A stretch of 47,905 nucleotides of DNA, taken from positions 1 to 47,905 of the forward strand of contig JAQSYD010000021.1 of the NCBI GenBank assembly GCA_029256325.1. Direction: 5' to 3'. Positions within the stretch are counted from its first letter, which is position 1. Each line of letters starts with the position of its first letter. Below the pieces are notes generated by a model, which searched no databases, was not told where the DNA came from, and saw nothing but the letters and a program-made list of their open reading frames with translations. The DNA comes from Clostridia bacterium. Its GTDB lineage: Bacteria > Bacillota > Clostridia > Lutisporales > Lutisporaceae. A program made the position numbers and the translations under genes. This document shows positions 8,439-16,136 of the stretch, one piece after another.

Positions 8439-9216
8439 AATAGTTTTCTATCATTTCACTTCCATCTTGCAAATCTGTTTTCTTTACAAAGCCATTGTCT
8501 TCCTCCTGTGGAACTTTCATGCTTTCCATTATAAGCTGACATGCCTTTTCTATTGCCGGACCTGTTGGAGTGCCGCCGCCGGCTCCTATTGTGCTCAGTC
8601 TATTTTGCAGCAGCTCTGTGGAATCAGTGAAACTGCAAACCACACTTGCTGTTTCTTCCCAGTTTCCCGGATACTTTATAACTGCTATTTTACTTTCACC
8701 TTTTCTTGAGTTTAAGTTTTGCAGCAAATCAATTAAGCTTCTTTTGGCTGTGTCCAGCTTGCTGCCCATACTGCCGCTGGCATCAAGAACAACAGCGCAT
8801 TTTAGATTAATGCTATCTCCATAGTTTTCTATAAAATCTACAATCTTAAAGCGTGATTTTGGCTCTAAGTTATTCATGTCTACCCCAATAATGGACTTCA
8901 ACTGCCGACTGACAATCTGCTCTATGGTTTTTTGAGCTGTTTTTTGAGTCATAACCTGAACAGTCATACCCAACTCTTCTAAATGTGTATATTCACAAAG
9001 ACCGCCGCCTGCTTTGGCTATACCCTCCAGCTCCTCAATATCTCTTTCATCGCCGTCACCATTCTGACCTATAATACCAATCGTACTTACGACGATACCC
9101 ATCTTGCATGCTTGTTTTGCAGCATCAATAGGACTGACGCCTATATTTGATTTGCCGTCACTAATGATAATGATCTGTCTGATTTCACCTATATTTTCCT
9201 CTTCTTTTTTAAGCAT
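8431..9216 (-). CDS. yabS: VWA-domain protein, YabS-like
   Basis: 261 aa with a permuted look. Residues 12-95 resemble the second half of a von Willebrand A fold (IIIISDGKSNIGVSPIDAAK ... VVSTIGIIG) but have no metal site. Residues about 140-240 hold a VWA with a complete MIDAS start DASGSMG and a GGGTPTGPAI loop. This is the normal layout of YabS, not a truncation. The function is unknown. Its conserved place between spoIIE and yabT, and the overlap with yabT, argue that it works with the kinase during sporulation. AAGGAGG lies seven bases before the ATG but can be paired in a hairpin (9224-9270). Confidence 0.88.
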   Translation of the reverse strand: MLKKEEENIGEIRQIIIISDGKSNIGVSPIDAAKQACKMGIVVSTIGIIGQNGDGDERDIEELEGIAKAGGGLCEYTHLEELGMTVQVMTQKTAQKTIEQIVSRQLKSIIGVDMNNLEPKSRFKIVDFIENYGDSINLKCAVVLDASGSMGSKLDTAKRSLIDLLQNLNSRKGESKIAVIKYPGNWEETASVVCSFTDSTELLQNRLSTIGAGGGTPTGPAIEKACQLIMESMKVPQEEDNGFVKKTDLQDGSEMIENYYV

Positions 9217-9223
9217 TATAAAA

Positions 9224-9270
9224 CCTCCTTGCCTGACTATTACTTTAGTAATTATTGCCAGTCAAAGAGG
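9224..9270 (-). promoter_or_regulatory. Hairpin able to sequester the yabS ribosome binding site
   Basis: In the spoIIE-yabS transcript CCTC, TGACT and ATTACT segments can pair in nested fashion with AGTAAT, AGTCA and GAGG. The last element is the yabS Shine-Dalgarno. The pairing is imperfect and judged by eye. Confidence 0.4.
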
Positions 9271-9289
9271 TTGTTATACAAGCCCTATT

Positions 9290-11704
9290 TCACGCAGTTT
9301 CCCAAATCTTCGCAACCATAATGGTCATATCATCGCAGGCAACTCCGCCATTTGCGTCTAAACAGGTGTTGAGTATTTCATCCGCAATTTTTTGTGGATT
9401 TCTAGTATTTATATTGTTAATAACCTCTGCAAGCCATCTTTCTTTATTAATTTCACTTTGATTGGAGTCCAGTATTCCATCAGAAACCATGATGACAAAG
9501 TCTCCATCCTGCAGCTTCTTTCTCACAAACTCCATTTCTACATTCTTGAGTATTCCAACAGGCAAAGAGCCTACCTTGATTACATCAACATGGTCTTCGT
9601 ATTTAATAAATGTAGATACTGCACCTACTTTGACGAATTCAACCTCTCCGTTATACTGATTAATTACAGAAAGGTCTATGGTTGCATAGGTCTCTTCATT
9701 GGACTTCATTAACAGCAAAGAATTAATAGACTTTACCGCTAAATCCTTATCAAAGCCCGCATATAGGAATTTTTCCAAAAGTCTTATGGTGGTTCCGCTT
9801 TCAACAGAAGCTTTATAGCCTGTGCCCATGCCATCACTTAGGGCTAGCATGTATCTGCTGTCCTTAAGCTCTATGAAAGAATAGTTATCCCCCGAAATAG
9901 AGCCACTTTTTGTAGCCTTCGCTATACCTGTTGCCACTTGATATTTTTCCGCCTCTTTTAGTCTTATACTGCATTGGTCGTGATTTCTGGTCAGACACAT
10001 CATATCTCTTTTTACAAACTTTTTCTTTGTCACCTTATTTACAATAGGAATAATATGCTTGATGCAGTCTCGTTTACCTCCACAGGCAGGCACTTTTATG
10101 TCAATGGATATACCATTGCCTCCTTCTGATACTATAACATCCTGAACCTGAATACCCTGCGTATCCAAAGCTACTATGATCATCTCTTCCATATTACGAT
10201 TAAAATTAATATCAACATCAATCTGTAGTGCCAAATCAGACACAACAGTAGAAACCTCACGGAGTTGTTCGCATACAATCATTCTGCTTTCATTGATTTT
10301 CTTTTTCCATGTTAAATTATTTCTATATAAATCAAAATAATATCTAATACTGCTTATCATCTCTTCCGGCTTGATGCACCTTTCTCTAAATGCTTTCGGT
10401 ATGCTCTCCAGATTTATACTGCCTTCATTTTCAATTTGTGTAAGAAAATTAAATAAATATTGATAGCTCTTATAAAAGTCCCTTTTCCAGCAGCTATTGC
10501 ACATGCCGCAATTGGAACAGCATTTGGTTACTACTTGATCCAATATTTGCGCTGCATCAACCTGAGAATAATATTCGCTATTCCCGGCACTGTCCTTGAG
10601 CGTTGCAGATAACTCATCAAATACTGAAGCTACTTCATTTAGCTTTTCAGTGGTATATTCTTTAAATCTCTTATTATAGGTTTTATCCTTTAATAAATCA
10701 GATGCAAATATCTTCTTGCTGCTTAAAGCTTTCTGCATGAAGCTTATGGGTATGATCATAAACAATACTGCCGCTGTAAATATCTCATAAAACTTTATTA
10801 AAACTTCTGTAGATCCATTAATATAAAAGGTCATTAAGGCATTACCCAATACAAAGGCTAGGGCGCAGCCAGCCTTTCCGATGTTTTTCAAGACTCCGCA
10901 GAGCAGTCCGCATAAACCATATACGCCAATAGCGGCAGGTAGTATCGAACCCGACAGTGCTTGAATGACACCTAATATAATTCCTATAGCTGCTCCGGTA
11001 CCGGCGCTTCCATAAAATGAAAAAAGCATTATCAAAAGTATCATGCTGATATTCTTGATGGACAAACCATAAACAGTAAAATCCGCTCCTACAAAACAAA
11101 AGGCCAGCAATATAGATAGCGATACTACTTCTTCACTGGAAATCACCTTTCTGGCTCTAAAATTCTTAAGTACAGGTACAGCACCATCATATACATATAC
11201 CAACAAGGATATCAGAAGAGATTCAATAATAATCATCAACAGATCATACATGTAATAATTCTTTATATAAAATATGAAGTAGCCTGCTGTAAAATTAGCA
11301 AGGGCTGCTGTAACTGCAGCAACTGCTTTTTTGTTAATCCTCCATCTGCTGCTTAAAAGATGGAAAACTACAAAAATAAGTGCCGATACAAAGTATTTCA
11401 GCAATATTTCTTTTTGGCCTATGGTATATACACCAATTAAAGTTCCTGCAAGTACATATCCCATTCCCATTTCCTGCAACGCAAACACTGCTATAAAAGC
11501 AAGTCCAAAAGGACTCAGAAAATCTAATATAACAGCTCGTCCCAGTAGAAAACCTATAAACCCAAAAGTGGTATTTAGCTTTAGCTGATTGTTCAACATA
11601 AATATTTTTATATTTTTAAGCCAGTTTGCTTTGCTTGTAACTGTTTCATTCGCATAAGAGTTTTTTAGCCGTGTATAGGGGAATACTTCAGTCCTATCTG
11701 CCAA
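9290..11704 (-). CDS. spoIIE: Stage II sporulation protein E, PP2C-type phosphatase
   Basis: SpoIIE dephosphorylates the anti-anti-sigma factor SpoIIAA and so triggers sigma-F in the forespore. The 804-aa protein has about ten hydrophobic segments in residues 40-330, a central region with a Cys cluster (CCSNCGMCNSCW), and a C-terminal PP2C domain with metal-binding aspartates in ALSDGMGTGYKAS, MVSDGILDSN and CDDMTIMVAKIWE. The start is TTG at 11704 with GGTGG five bases upstream. The upstream region carries Spo0A-like boxes and a promoter with a 21-bp spacer. Length and gene neighbours fit the orthologue well. Confidence 0.97.
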   Translation of the reverse strand: MADRTEVFPYTRLKNSYANETVTSKANWLKNIKIFMLNNQLKLNTTFGFIGFLLGRAVILDFLSPFGLAFIAVFALQEMGMGYVLAGTLIGVYTIGQKEILLKYFVSALIFVVFHLLSSRWRINKKAVAAVTAALANFTAGYFIFYIKNYYMYDLLMIIIESLLISLLVYVYDGAVPVLKNFRARKVISSEEVVSLSILLAFCFVGADFTVYGLSIKNISMILLIMLFSFYGSAGTGAAIGIILGVIQALSGSILPAAIGVYGLCGLLCGVLKNIGKAGCALAFVLGNALMTFYINGSTEVLIKFYEIFTAAVLFMIIPISFMQKALSSKKIFASDLLKDKTYNKRFKEYTTEKLNEVASVFDELSATLKDSAGNSEYYSQVDAAQILDQVVTKCCSNCGMCNSCWKRDFYKSYQYLFNFLTQIENEGSINLESIPKAFRERCIKPEEMISSIRYYFDLYRNNLTWKKKINESRMIVCEQLREVSTVVSDLALQIDVDINFNRNMEEMIIVALDTQGIQVQDVIVSEGGNGISIDIKVPACGGKRDCIKHIIPIVNKVTKKKFVKRDMMCLTRNHDQCSIRLKEAEKYQVATGIAKATKSGSISGDNYSFIELKDSRYMLALSDGMGTGYKASVESGTTIRLLEKFLYAGFDKDLAVKSINSLLLMKSNEETYATIDLSVINQYNGEVEFVKVGAVSTFIKYEDHVDVIKVGSLPVGILKNVEMEFVRKKLQDGDFVIMVSDGILDSNQSEINKERWLAEVINNINTRNPQKIADEILNTCLDANGGVACDDMTIMVAKIWETA

Positions 11705-11771
11705 TTAATCCACCACCTAACATGATATTCGTCTATGAAGAAAAATATTACTTTCCTTATCGCGTATAACG

Positions 11772-11804
11772 ATTTTAACACAAGGCTCACGAAATATTTG
11801 TCAG
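11772..11804 (-). promoter_or_regulatory. Putative Spo0A-activated spoIIE promoter
   Basis: Minus strand CTGACA, 21-base spacer, TAAAAT. A long 21-bp spacer is the known hallmark of the Spo0A-dependent B. subtilis spoIIE promoter. TGACAAA overlapping the -35, plus TGTCTAA at 11831-11837 and TGTCAAA at 11851-11857, are near matches to the 0A box TGTCGAA. Confidence 0.45.
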
Positions 11805-11934
11805 CTTTAGTGGTGGGATTTCAAAAACTTTTAGACAAGTTGAGGTATTATTTGACAATTATTTTTCTGACAGGGCAAAATGCTTGTGCTGCAACAGGAC
11901 AAGCAGCATTATATGCATTAAAACACAAGAATAT

Positions 11935-11942
11935 TGTCGACA
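11935..11942. promoter_or_regulatory. TGTCGACA palindrome, possible distal Spo0A box
   Basis: The core TGTCGA of the 0A box reads on both strands. It lies about 230 bases upstream of spoIIE, just beyond the tRNA terminator. Confidence 0.25.
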
Positions 11943-11951
11943 GAAATACAA

Positions 11952-11982
11952 AAAATAAAAAAACCCAGGTTATTACCTGAGT
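11952..11982 (-). terminator. Terminator of the tRNA operon
   Basis: Minus strand CTCAGGT AATA ACCTGGG hairpin followed by seven T and a further T-rich run, 12 bases after the CCA end of tRNA-Met. Confidence 0.85.
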
Positions 11983-11993
11983 ATCATTTACTT

Positions 11994-12070
11994 TGGTAGC
12001 GGCGGTCAGATTCGAACCAACGACCGCTCGGGTATGAACCGAGTGCTCTAGCCAGCTGAGCTACGCCGCC
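11994..12070 (-). tRNA. tRNA-Met (CAU), elongator
   Basis: 77 nt including an encoded CCA. The 7-bp acceptor has a G1-U72 pair, the anticodon loop is TTCATAC, the T loop is TTCGAAT and the discriminator is A. The anticodon stem CTCGG/CCGAG and paired position 1 mark it as the elongator form, as in the B. subtilis tRNA-Met. Last gene of a three-tRNA operon. Confidence 0.95.
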
Positions 12071-12143
<73 letters not shown>

Positions 12144-12150
12144 ATAAATA

Positions 12151-12239
12151 TGGTGCCGAAGACCGGAATCGAACCGGTACGGTCGGTAAGGACCGCAGGA
12201 TTTTAAGTCCTGTGCGTCTGCCAGTTCCGCCACTTCGGC
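12151..12239 (-). tRNA. tRNA-Leu (UAA)
   Basis: 89 nt with encoded CCA, acceptor GCCGAAG/CTTCGGC, anticodon loop CTTAAAA (anticodon UAA, reads UUA/UUG), a long class II variable arm and T loop TTCGATT. First gene in the tRNA operon, 19 bases after the likely transcription start region. Confidence 0.96.
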
Positions 12240-12264
12240 GCTCATTGCCTTAACGACAAGTATT

Positions 12265-12293
12265 ATTATATAATCTTTCCGGCGATACGTCAA
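12265..12293 (-). promoter_or_regulatory. Strong promoter of the tRNA operon
   Basis: Minus strand TTGACG, 17-base spacer, TATAAT, located 26 bases upstream of tRNA-Leu. Confidence 0.9.
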
Positions 12294-12365
12294 CACTTAT
12301 TTTACTTGTTTTAATCGATTATTTCTGATTATGTTAACATTACAGCTTTATACTGCGTTTTACAC

Positions 12366-13283
12366 CTATTGTATGAACTTAATTATCGCACCTTCGAGAT
12401 TATCATTTTCACTGGCTGAGAAGCTTGCAATACCTAGGTTTTTCATAATATGAAGCATGATTATCATGCCTGCCGGTATTACATCTGCTCTTTCTTTTTG
12501 CAGTCCTTTTACATCATAGCGTTGTTCCACTGACATATTTTTTAGCTGTTCAAGCAAATTTTGTAAATAGTCAAAAGCTATAACAGTATTATGCACCTTT
12601 TGTGGATCATATATGCATAAGCTATGGTATATGGCGGCAATGGTTGTAGCAGTTCCGCCAATAGCAATAATCTTTTGAATAGACATCGTCTTTAGCTGCT
12701 TTATTGGCTCTTCAAATAATTCCTTCAAATTGTGTTTTAATTTTTCAATTTCATTTTCTGCAATAGGATGTGAGGTTATAAATTTCTCCGTCATTCTCAC
12801 AGTTCCTGCATTGATACTGGTAGAATAGCTGATTCCCTCAATACCACCCAGCACCAACTCTGTGCTGCCGCCACCTATATCTATGACTAAAATATTTCCT
12901 GCTTCTTCTTTATTGTCACTAGCTACTCCGGTTATTCCTAAATCAGCTTCCGTCTCTCCTGATATCACCATGATATCGATACCAGTATGCTGTTTTGCTG
13001 CTTTCAAAAACACTTCACGATTTCCAGCATCTCTTACAGCACTGGTGGCAATAGCTATCATCTCTTGTGCACCAAATTGATCTGCTTTTTCTTTAAATAC
13101 AATTAAGGCATTTATATTTCTTTCTATTGCTTCTTGTGATATGACGCCATTTGCTGACAGTCCTTGTCCCATCCTTGTAACGATTAAGTGTTTTTCTTTG
13201 TTGGCAAAATGTCCTTTATCATATTCACACAAAAGCAATCTCATGGAATTTGTGCCTATATCTATGGCAGCAACTTTTTTCAT
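12366..13283 (-). CDS. ppx: Ppx/GppA-family exopolyphosphatase
   Basis: ASKHA-fold phosphatase (305 aa) that hydrolyses inorganic polyphosphate and/or pppGpp. The N-terminal AAIDIGTNSMRLLLCEY is the phosphate-1 loop, GNILVIDIGGGSTELVLGG is the second ATPase-like loop, and IIAIGGTATTIAA is near the C-terminus. It is the short form without the extra C-terminal HD-like domain of E. coli PPX. It lies between yabR and the tRNA operon. The ribosome site GGGAGG precedes the ATG at 13283, 15 bases after a terminator hairpin for yabR, so expression depends on readthrough or on an unseen promoter. Confidence 0.92.
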   Translation of the reverse strand: MKKVAAIDIGTNSMRLLLCEYDKGHFANKEKHLIVTRMGQGLSANGVISQEAIERNINALIVFKEKADQFGAQEMIAIATSAVRDAGNREVFLKAAKQHTGIDIMVISGETEADLGITGVASDNKEEAGNILVIDIGGGSTELVLGGIEGISYSTSINAGTVRMTEKFITSHPIAENEIEKLKHNLKELFEEPIKQLKTMSIQKIIAIGGTATTIAAIYHSLCIYDPQKVHNTVIAFDYLQNLLEQLKNMSVEQRYDVKGLQKERADVIPAGMIIMLHIMKNLGIASFSASENDNLEGAIIKFIQ

Positions 13284-13295
13284 ATAAACCTCCCT

Positions 13296-13330
13296 GCAAA
13301 AAACAATACTGTCAGTAAGCCGACAGTATT
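13296..13330 (-). terminator. Terminator between yabR and ppx
   Basis: Minus strand AATACTGTC GGCTTACT GACAGTATT followed by GTTTTTTG. The 9-bp stem is perfect. Confidence 0.8.
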
Positions 13331-13363
13331 ATGATGTCCTATATATTATTCTAAAATCAAAGC

Positions 13364-13789
13364 TTAAAACTTTGAAACGCCGTCATTTTTTCTATAACCG
13401 CCGTTTCTTTTAGAGTCAGTGCTTTTCTTAAGCTGTTGAAGCTTCTCGTCACTGTCCTTTAGAAATTTAGCCAATCTATCCTCAAAGGAGTCTACTTGGT
13501 TCTTTCTAGATTCGTTATTCCAATCTATCTCTACAGGTCTTGTGCTTTTCTTGCGCTCTTGAGCCTGTTTAATTGACAGATTGATTTTACCGTCCTTTTC
13601 AACTGAAAGTACCTTTACTTTTACTTTATCCTTTTCATTGATATAATTTTTAATATCCTTAACATAAGTGTCAGCAATTTCAGATATATGAACTAGACCG
13701 GTCTTCCCTTCAGGTAATTGTATAAAGGCGCCAAAGCTCGTTATGCTGGCAACAATTCCTTCAACTACCTTCCCTTCCTCTATAGGCAT
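13364..13789 (-). CDS. yabR: S1-domain RNA-binding protein, YabR-like
   Basis: One S1 RNA-binding domain at residues 6-74 (VEGIVASITSFGAFIQLPEG, GLVHISEIA) followed by a charged, lysine-rich tail, 141 aa in all. The role is unknown in detail; it is a general stress/translation-linked protein in Firmicutes. It sits downstream of divIC as in B. subtilis and has its own consensus promoter at 13835-13864. Its last codons and stop form a small hairpin (TCAAAG/CTTTGA) with a T-run, ahead of the stronger terminator. Confidence 0.93.
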   Translation of the reverse strand: MPIEEGKVVEGIVASITSFGAFIQLPEGKTGLVHISEIADTYVKDIKNYINEKDKVKVKVLSVEKDGKINLSIKQAQERKKSTRPVEIDWNNESRKNQVDSFEDRLAKFLKDSDEKLQQLKKSTDSKRNGGYRKNDGVSKF

Positions 13790-13834
13790 ACTAAAAAAAC
13801 TCCTCCTTTAATTTGCAATAAAGCTAATATGGAT

Positions 13835-13864
13835 ATAATATATCATGTCGTACCATGGTGTCAA
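13835..13864 (-). promoter_or_regulatory. Sigma-A-type promoter of yabR
   Basis: Minus strand TTGACA, 18-base spacer, TATTAT (or 17 with ATATTA), just after the divIC stop. Confidence 0.7.
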
Positions 13865-13872
13865 TATTATAC

Positions 13873-14178
13873 CTAATTATCTCCTCCCTGCAAATCTTGC
13901 TCAGGCTGTGATTGATTTATATAAACCTTCTCTCCCGGCTTTACCAAACCCAATTGTTCCCTTGCCATTTTCTCAATGCTTTCATCTGTGGCTGCATTCT
14001 TAATCATTTCTTCAAGCTTCTGATTTTCAAGCTTTATGCTTTCAACCTTCTGGGTTTTCTCTTTTTGGATCGTGGTAAGCTTACCTATTGTAACCTGCTG
14101 ATTGATCAAAGTAACAGCAGTGTATATTACAAAGGCAGTCATTAGTAGTCTTTTAATATTGATTTTAGCAGCTTTCAA
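13873..14178 (-). CDS. divIC: Septum formation initiator, DivIC/FtsL-like
   Basis: Bitopic division protein of about 101 aa. A short basic cytoplasmic stretch (KAAKINIKR) precedes one membrane segment (LLMTAFVIYTAVTLI). An extracytoplasmic coiled coil (QKEKTQKVESIKLENQKLEE) and the DivIC C-terminal motif (KMAREQLGLVKPGEKVY) follow. It stabilises the divisome with FtsL and DivIB. I chose TTG at 14178 because GGAAGTGAT, a near-perfect Shine-Dalgarno, lies right before it; an in-frame GTG at 14187 overlaps that site. A repeat (14212-14340) lies immediately upstream. Confidence 0.92.
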   Translation of the reverse strand: MKAAKINIKRLLMTAFVIYTAVTLINQQVTIGKLTTIQKEKTQKVESIKLENQKLEEMIKNAATDESIEKMAREQLGLVKPGEKVYINQSQPEQDLQGGDN

Positions 14179-14211
14179 TAAGATCACTTCCGTATATAAA
14201 TTTCATCTTTT

Positions 14212-14340
14212 GCTACCTATATAAAACGCGCTAAAGTGTTACCATCAAAGCACTCAGTAACCTTGTGCTTTATAAACAGAGAATAATATTTCCTGCTAAT
14301 TTATAAATATAAAATGTTTAGCACGAAATATATAGTTAAT
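14212..14340. repeat. Dispersed intergenic element with inverted ends, copy 1
   Basis: The left end GCTACCTATATAAAACGCGCT matches the 33340 copy at 18 of 21 bases, and the right end (TTTAGCACGAAATATATAG) is also closely conserved. The two ends are imperfect inverted repeats of each other (TANCTATATA). Inside, TTTCCTGCTAA pairs with TTAGCACGAAA, and AAAGCAC pairs with GTGCTTT. It fills half of the 270-bp gap between divIC and yabQ. Confidence 0.5.
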
Positions 14341-14448
14341 TTCATTATATGCGTGGATTTACCCTATTGCCATTATATTATATATAAAAAATAATTATAA
14401 ATCAAACTATACAGTTATTGTTATTTCGACATAGCCAATAAAATACCT

Positions 14449-14967
14449 TTATTGCCTTTTGCTATTTTTTTTGATAATAAGCTTATAGTACTTTCTACTA
14501 TCCTGCATAATTGCGCCAGGCAGCTTTTTAAGTTTTGAAATTCTTATCCTTTTATGTGTTATGTACTGCCAAAGCCTTGATAGCGGATGCCATAACAGAT
14601 TAAAGAGGAACTTAAAGGGTAAAACCAATAAGTTGTTGGTAGTTTTGAAAAAGAATACTACATTGCGTTTGACAAATAAAAATATAGCCAAAGCAATCTT
14701 GCTTAAAATCCTATCATAGAGAAAAAAGCCTACGATAAACCCGATAAATACATAAGCTCTAATGTCTCCGTAATTGCTTGAAAAAAGTGCCCACAGAACC
14801 ACCATCATAGCTGCAGCGAGAAATAATATGTCCCATATGGAAGTAATAAAACGATCTCCCCGTCTGGAGCCTTTTAGGACTCTGTAAACGTCATACATAA
14901 TTCCGATTATGATTCCGCCGTATACTGTAAACATAAAGACAAAGGTTTGAAATTGTACAGTCTCCAT
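14449..14967 (-). CDS. yabQ: Spore cortex biosynthesis protein YabQ
   Basis: 172-aa membrane protein required in B. subtilis for cortex formation. About four hydrophobic segments occupy residues 1-120: FVFMFTVYGGIIIGIMYDVY with the family's Y-D-x-Y-R pattern, then IWDILFLAAAMMVVLWALF and AYVFIGFIVGFFLYD. A strongly basic C-terminal tail follows. The start ATG has AAGGGGGCG upstream. It forms the conserved yabP-yabQ-divIC order, but 317 bp of repeat-rich DNA now separate it from yabP. Confidence 0.92.
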   Translation of the reverse strand: METVQFQTFVFMFTVYGGIIIGIMYDVYRVLKGSRRGDRFITSIWDILFLAAAMMVVLWALFSSNYGDIRAYVFIGFIVGFFLYDRILSKIALAIFLFVKRNVVFFFKTTNNLLVLPFKFLFNLLWHPLSRLWQYITHKRIRISKLKKLPGAIMQDSRKYYKLIIKKNSKRQ

Positions 14968-15093
14968 AAACTCGCCCCCTTATTTCAATATATCAAAAGC
15001 ATTATTAAAGAATTTTTAGGGTACTAAAATCTTGATGATTGCTATCAAAAGATATTCTACTTTTGCATGCATGAGTATGTGCAGCAGCTATAC

Positions 15094-15142
15094 TATATGT
15101 TTTGCACCAAAGCTCTATTATTTAGTCAGAATGTGCAAAACA
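15094..15142. repeat. 49-bp dispersed hairpin repeat, copy 2
   Basis: Same arms TGTTTTGCAC / GTGCAAAACA, same 25-nt loop length and same 5' and 3' edges as 526-574; differences fall only in the loop. Confidence 0.75.
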
Positions 15143-15187
15143 ATAATCTTTTTTACTGCGCTTACACGATGTATATCAGATATTATT

Positions 15188-15249
15188 AAAGCAATTTGCT
15201 GCATATGAACAAAGAGGCTGCCCCCTTTGACATAATAACAAATTGCTTT
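15188..15249. repeat. Intergenic palindrome with 11-bp perfect arms
   Basis: AAAGCAATTTG at 15188-15198 pairs with CAAATTGCTTT at 15239-15249. Inside, CAAAG and CTTTG form a second stem. A T-run follows only on the plus strand, where there is no gene to terminate, so it is probably not a yabP terminator. Confidence 0.55.
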
Positions 15250-15284
15250 TTTCCAAAATGGTGCCATAAAATCAGTTCCACTCA

Positions 15285-15572
15285 CTATTTAAATATATTG
15301 CTGAAGAATCCGCCAGATTTTTTACTGTCTGTTTTGTCTGTGTAGTCGCATGCAATGACATAGCCTTCAATACTCAAGTTGCCGTCCTCTACATTTAGTT
15401 TGTTAATATGCAAGTCCGTACCCTTTAGTACGAGTCCTCCCATTTCTGTATTTAATATGATTGTGTTTTCATCAAAGCTTATGACATCTCTTACACCTGT
15501 GATGGTAAGCTTTTCTCTCCCTTCAATTAATACATTGTGAGGTTTTGTCTTGATGAGTTTTCTTTCTTCCAT
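15285..15572 (-). CDS. yabP: Sporulation protein YabP
   Basis: 95-aa YabP/YqfC-family protein needed for spore development. The pattern HNVLIEGREKLTITGVRDVISFDE and GGLVLKGTDLHINKLNVEDG is the diagnostic core of the family, whose beta-rich domain probably acts at the forespore membrane. Strong AGGGGGG ribosome site before ATG 15572. It precedes yabQ, its usual partner. Confidence 0.94.
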   Translation of the reverse strand: MEERKLIKTKPHNVLIEGREKLTITGVRDVISFDENTIILNTEMGGLVLKGTDLHINKLNVEDGNLSIEGYVIACDYTDKTDSKKSGGFFSNIFK

Positions 15573-15766
15573 AAAAAAACCCCCCTACTATATATTTAAC
15601 CGATCAAAGTCAGCAGTATTTTAAGCTGATTGTCTATAACTATATATATGCAGAGGGTTTTTGAAAATGCATAGGAACATCTAGATCTTCCTTAAACAAA
15701 TGTTTCGACTATACATTTTTATAGGCTTCCTTTATTCACAATATCTTCTTAGAAGCTTTTTTACTA

Positions 15767-16009
15767 TTATTCAATTATTTTATACATATCCTTTGCAGCT
15801 TCCTTGCTTGCTTTGTCTGTAATATCAAGCACTTCAGCCTTTATCGATCTTTCACCAAACACAATTTCCACGATATCGCCTACTTTAACTGCAGTGCTTG
15901 GTTTAGCCTGCTTTCCATTTATATATACCTTCTCACCTTCACAAGCATCCTTGGCAACTGTACGTCTTTTGATAAGGCGAGAATTTTTTAAGAACTTATC
16001 CAATCTCAT
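15767..16009 (-). CDS. rqcP: S4-domain RNA-binding protein, RqcP/YabO
   Basis: 80 aa, essentially one S4 domain: MRLDKFLKNSRLIKRRTVAK at residues 1-20, then VYINGKQAKPSTAVKVGDIVEI. In B. subtilis RqcP supports poly-alanine tailing by RqcH on obstructed 50S subunits. Length and position beside hup and yabN agree with that orthologue, though small Hsp15-like S4 proteins look similar. Confidence 0.9.
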   Translation of the reverse strand: MRLDKFLKNSRLIKRRTVAKDACEGEKVYINGKQAKPSTAVKVGDIVEIVFGERSIKAEVLDITDKASKEAAKDMYKIIE

Positions 16010-16090
16010 TTCATCACATCCTATAAATTCAGTAAGACTTACAAAAAGTAACCCTGCTGTGGTTTCTCTTTTACTTATTTCTCCATATAA

Positions 16091-16117
16091 AGCAAAAATC
16101 AGGTTCTCACCTGATTC
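16091..16117 (-). terminator. Terminator downstream of hup
   Basis: Minus strand AATCAGGT GAGA ACCTGATT followed by TTTGCTTT, 20 bases after the hup stop. Separates hup from rqcP. Confidence 0.8.
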
Positions 16118-16136
16118 TGCTCTAAATATGTACTTA

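Larger units (their letters stand above)
14968..15284. other. Gene-free gap between yabP and yabQ
   Basis: Holds the 49-bp hairpin repeat (15094-15142) and an 11-bp-arm palindrome (15188-15249). I found no convincing coding region and no clear promoter. A sporulation-specific promoter for yabQ could lie here. Confidence 0.6.

Noticed and set aside
11735-11980. Plus-strand 81-codon frame upstream of spoIIE
   Set aside because: Covers the spoIIE promoter region and the tRNA terminator, without a ribosome site or recognisable protein features.
14188-14448. Riboswitch or T-box before divIC
   Set aside because: The hairpins lack any recognisable aptamer core or T-box motif, and the sequence is shared with an unrelated locus, which fits a repeat element better.
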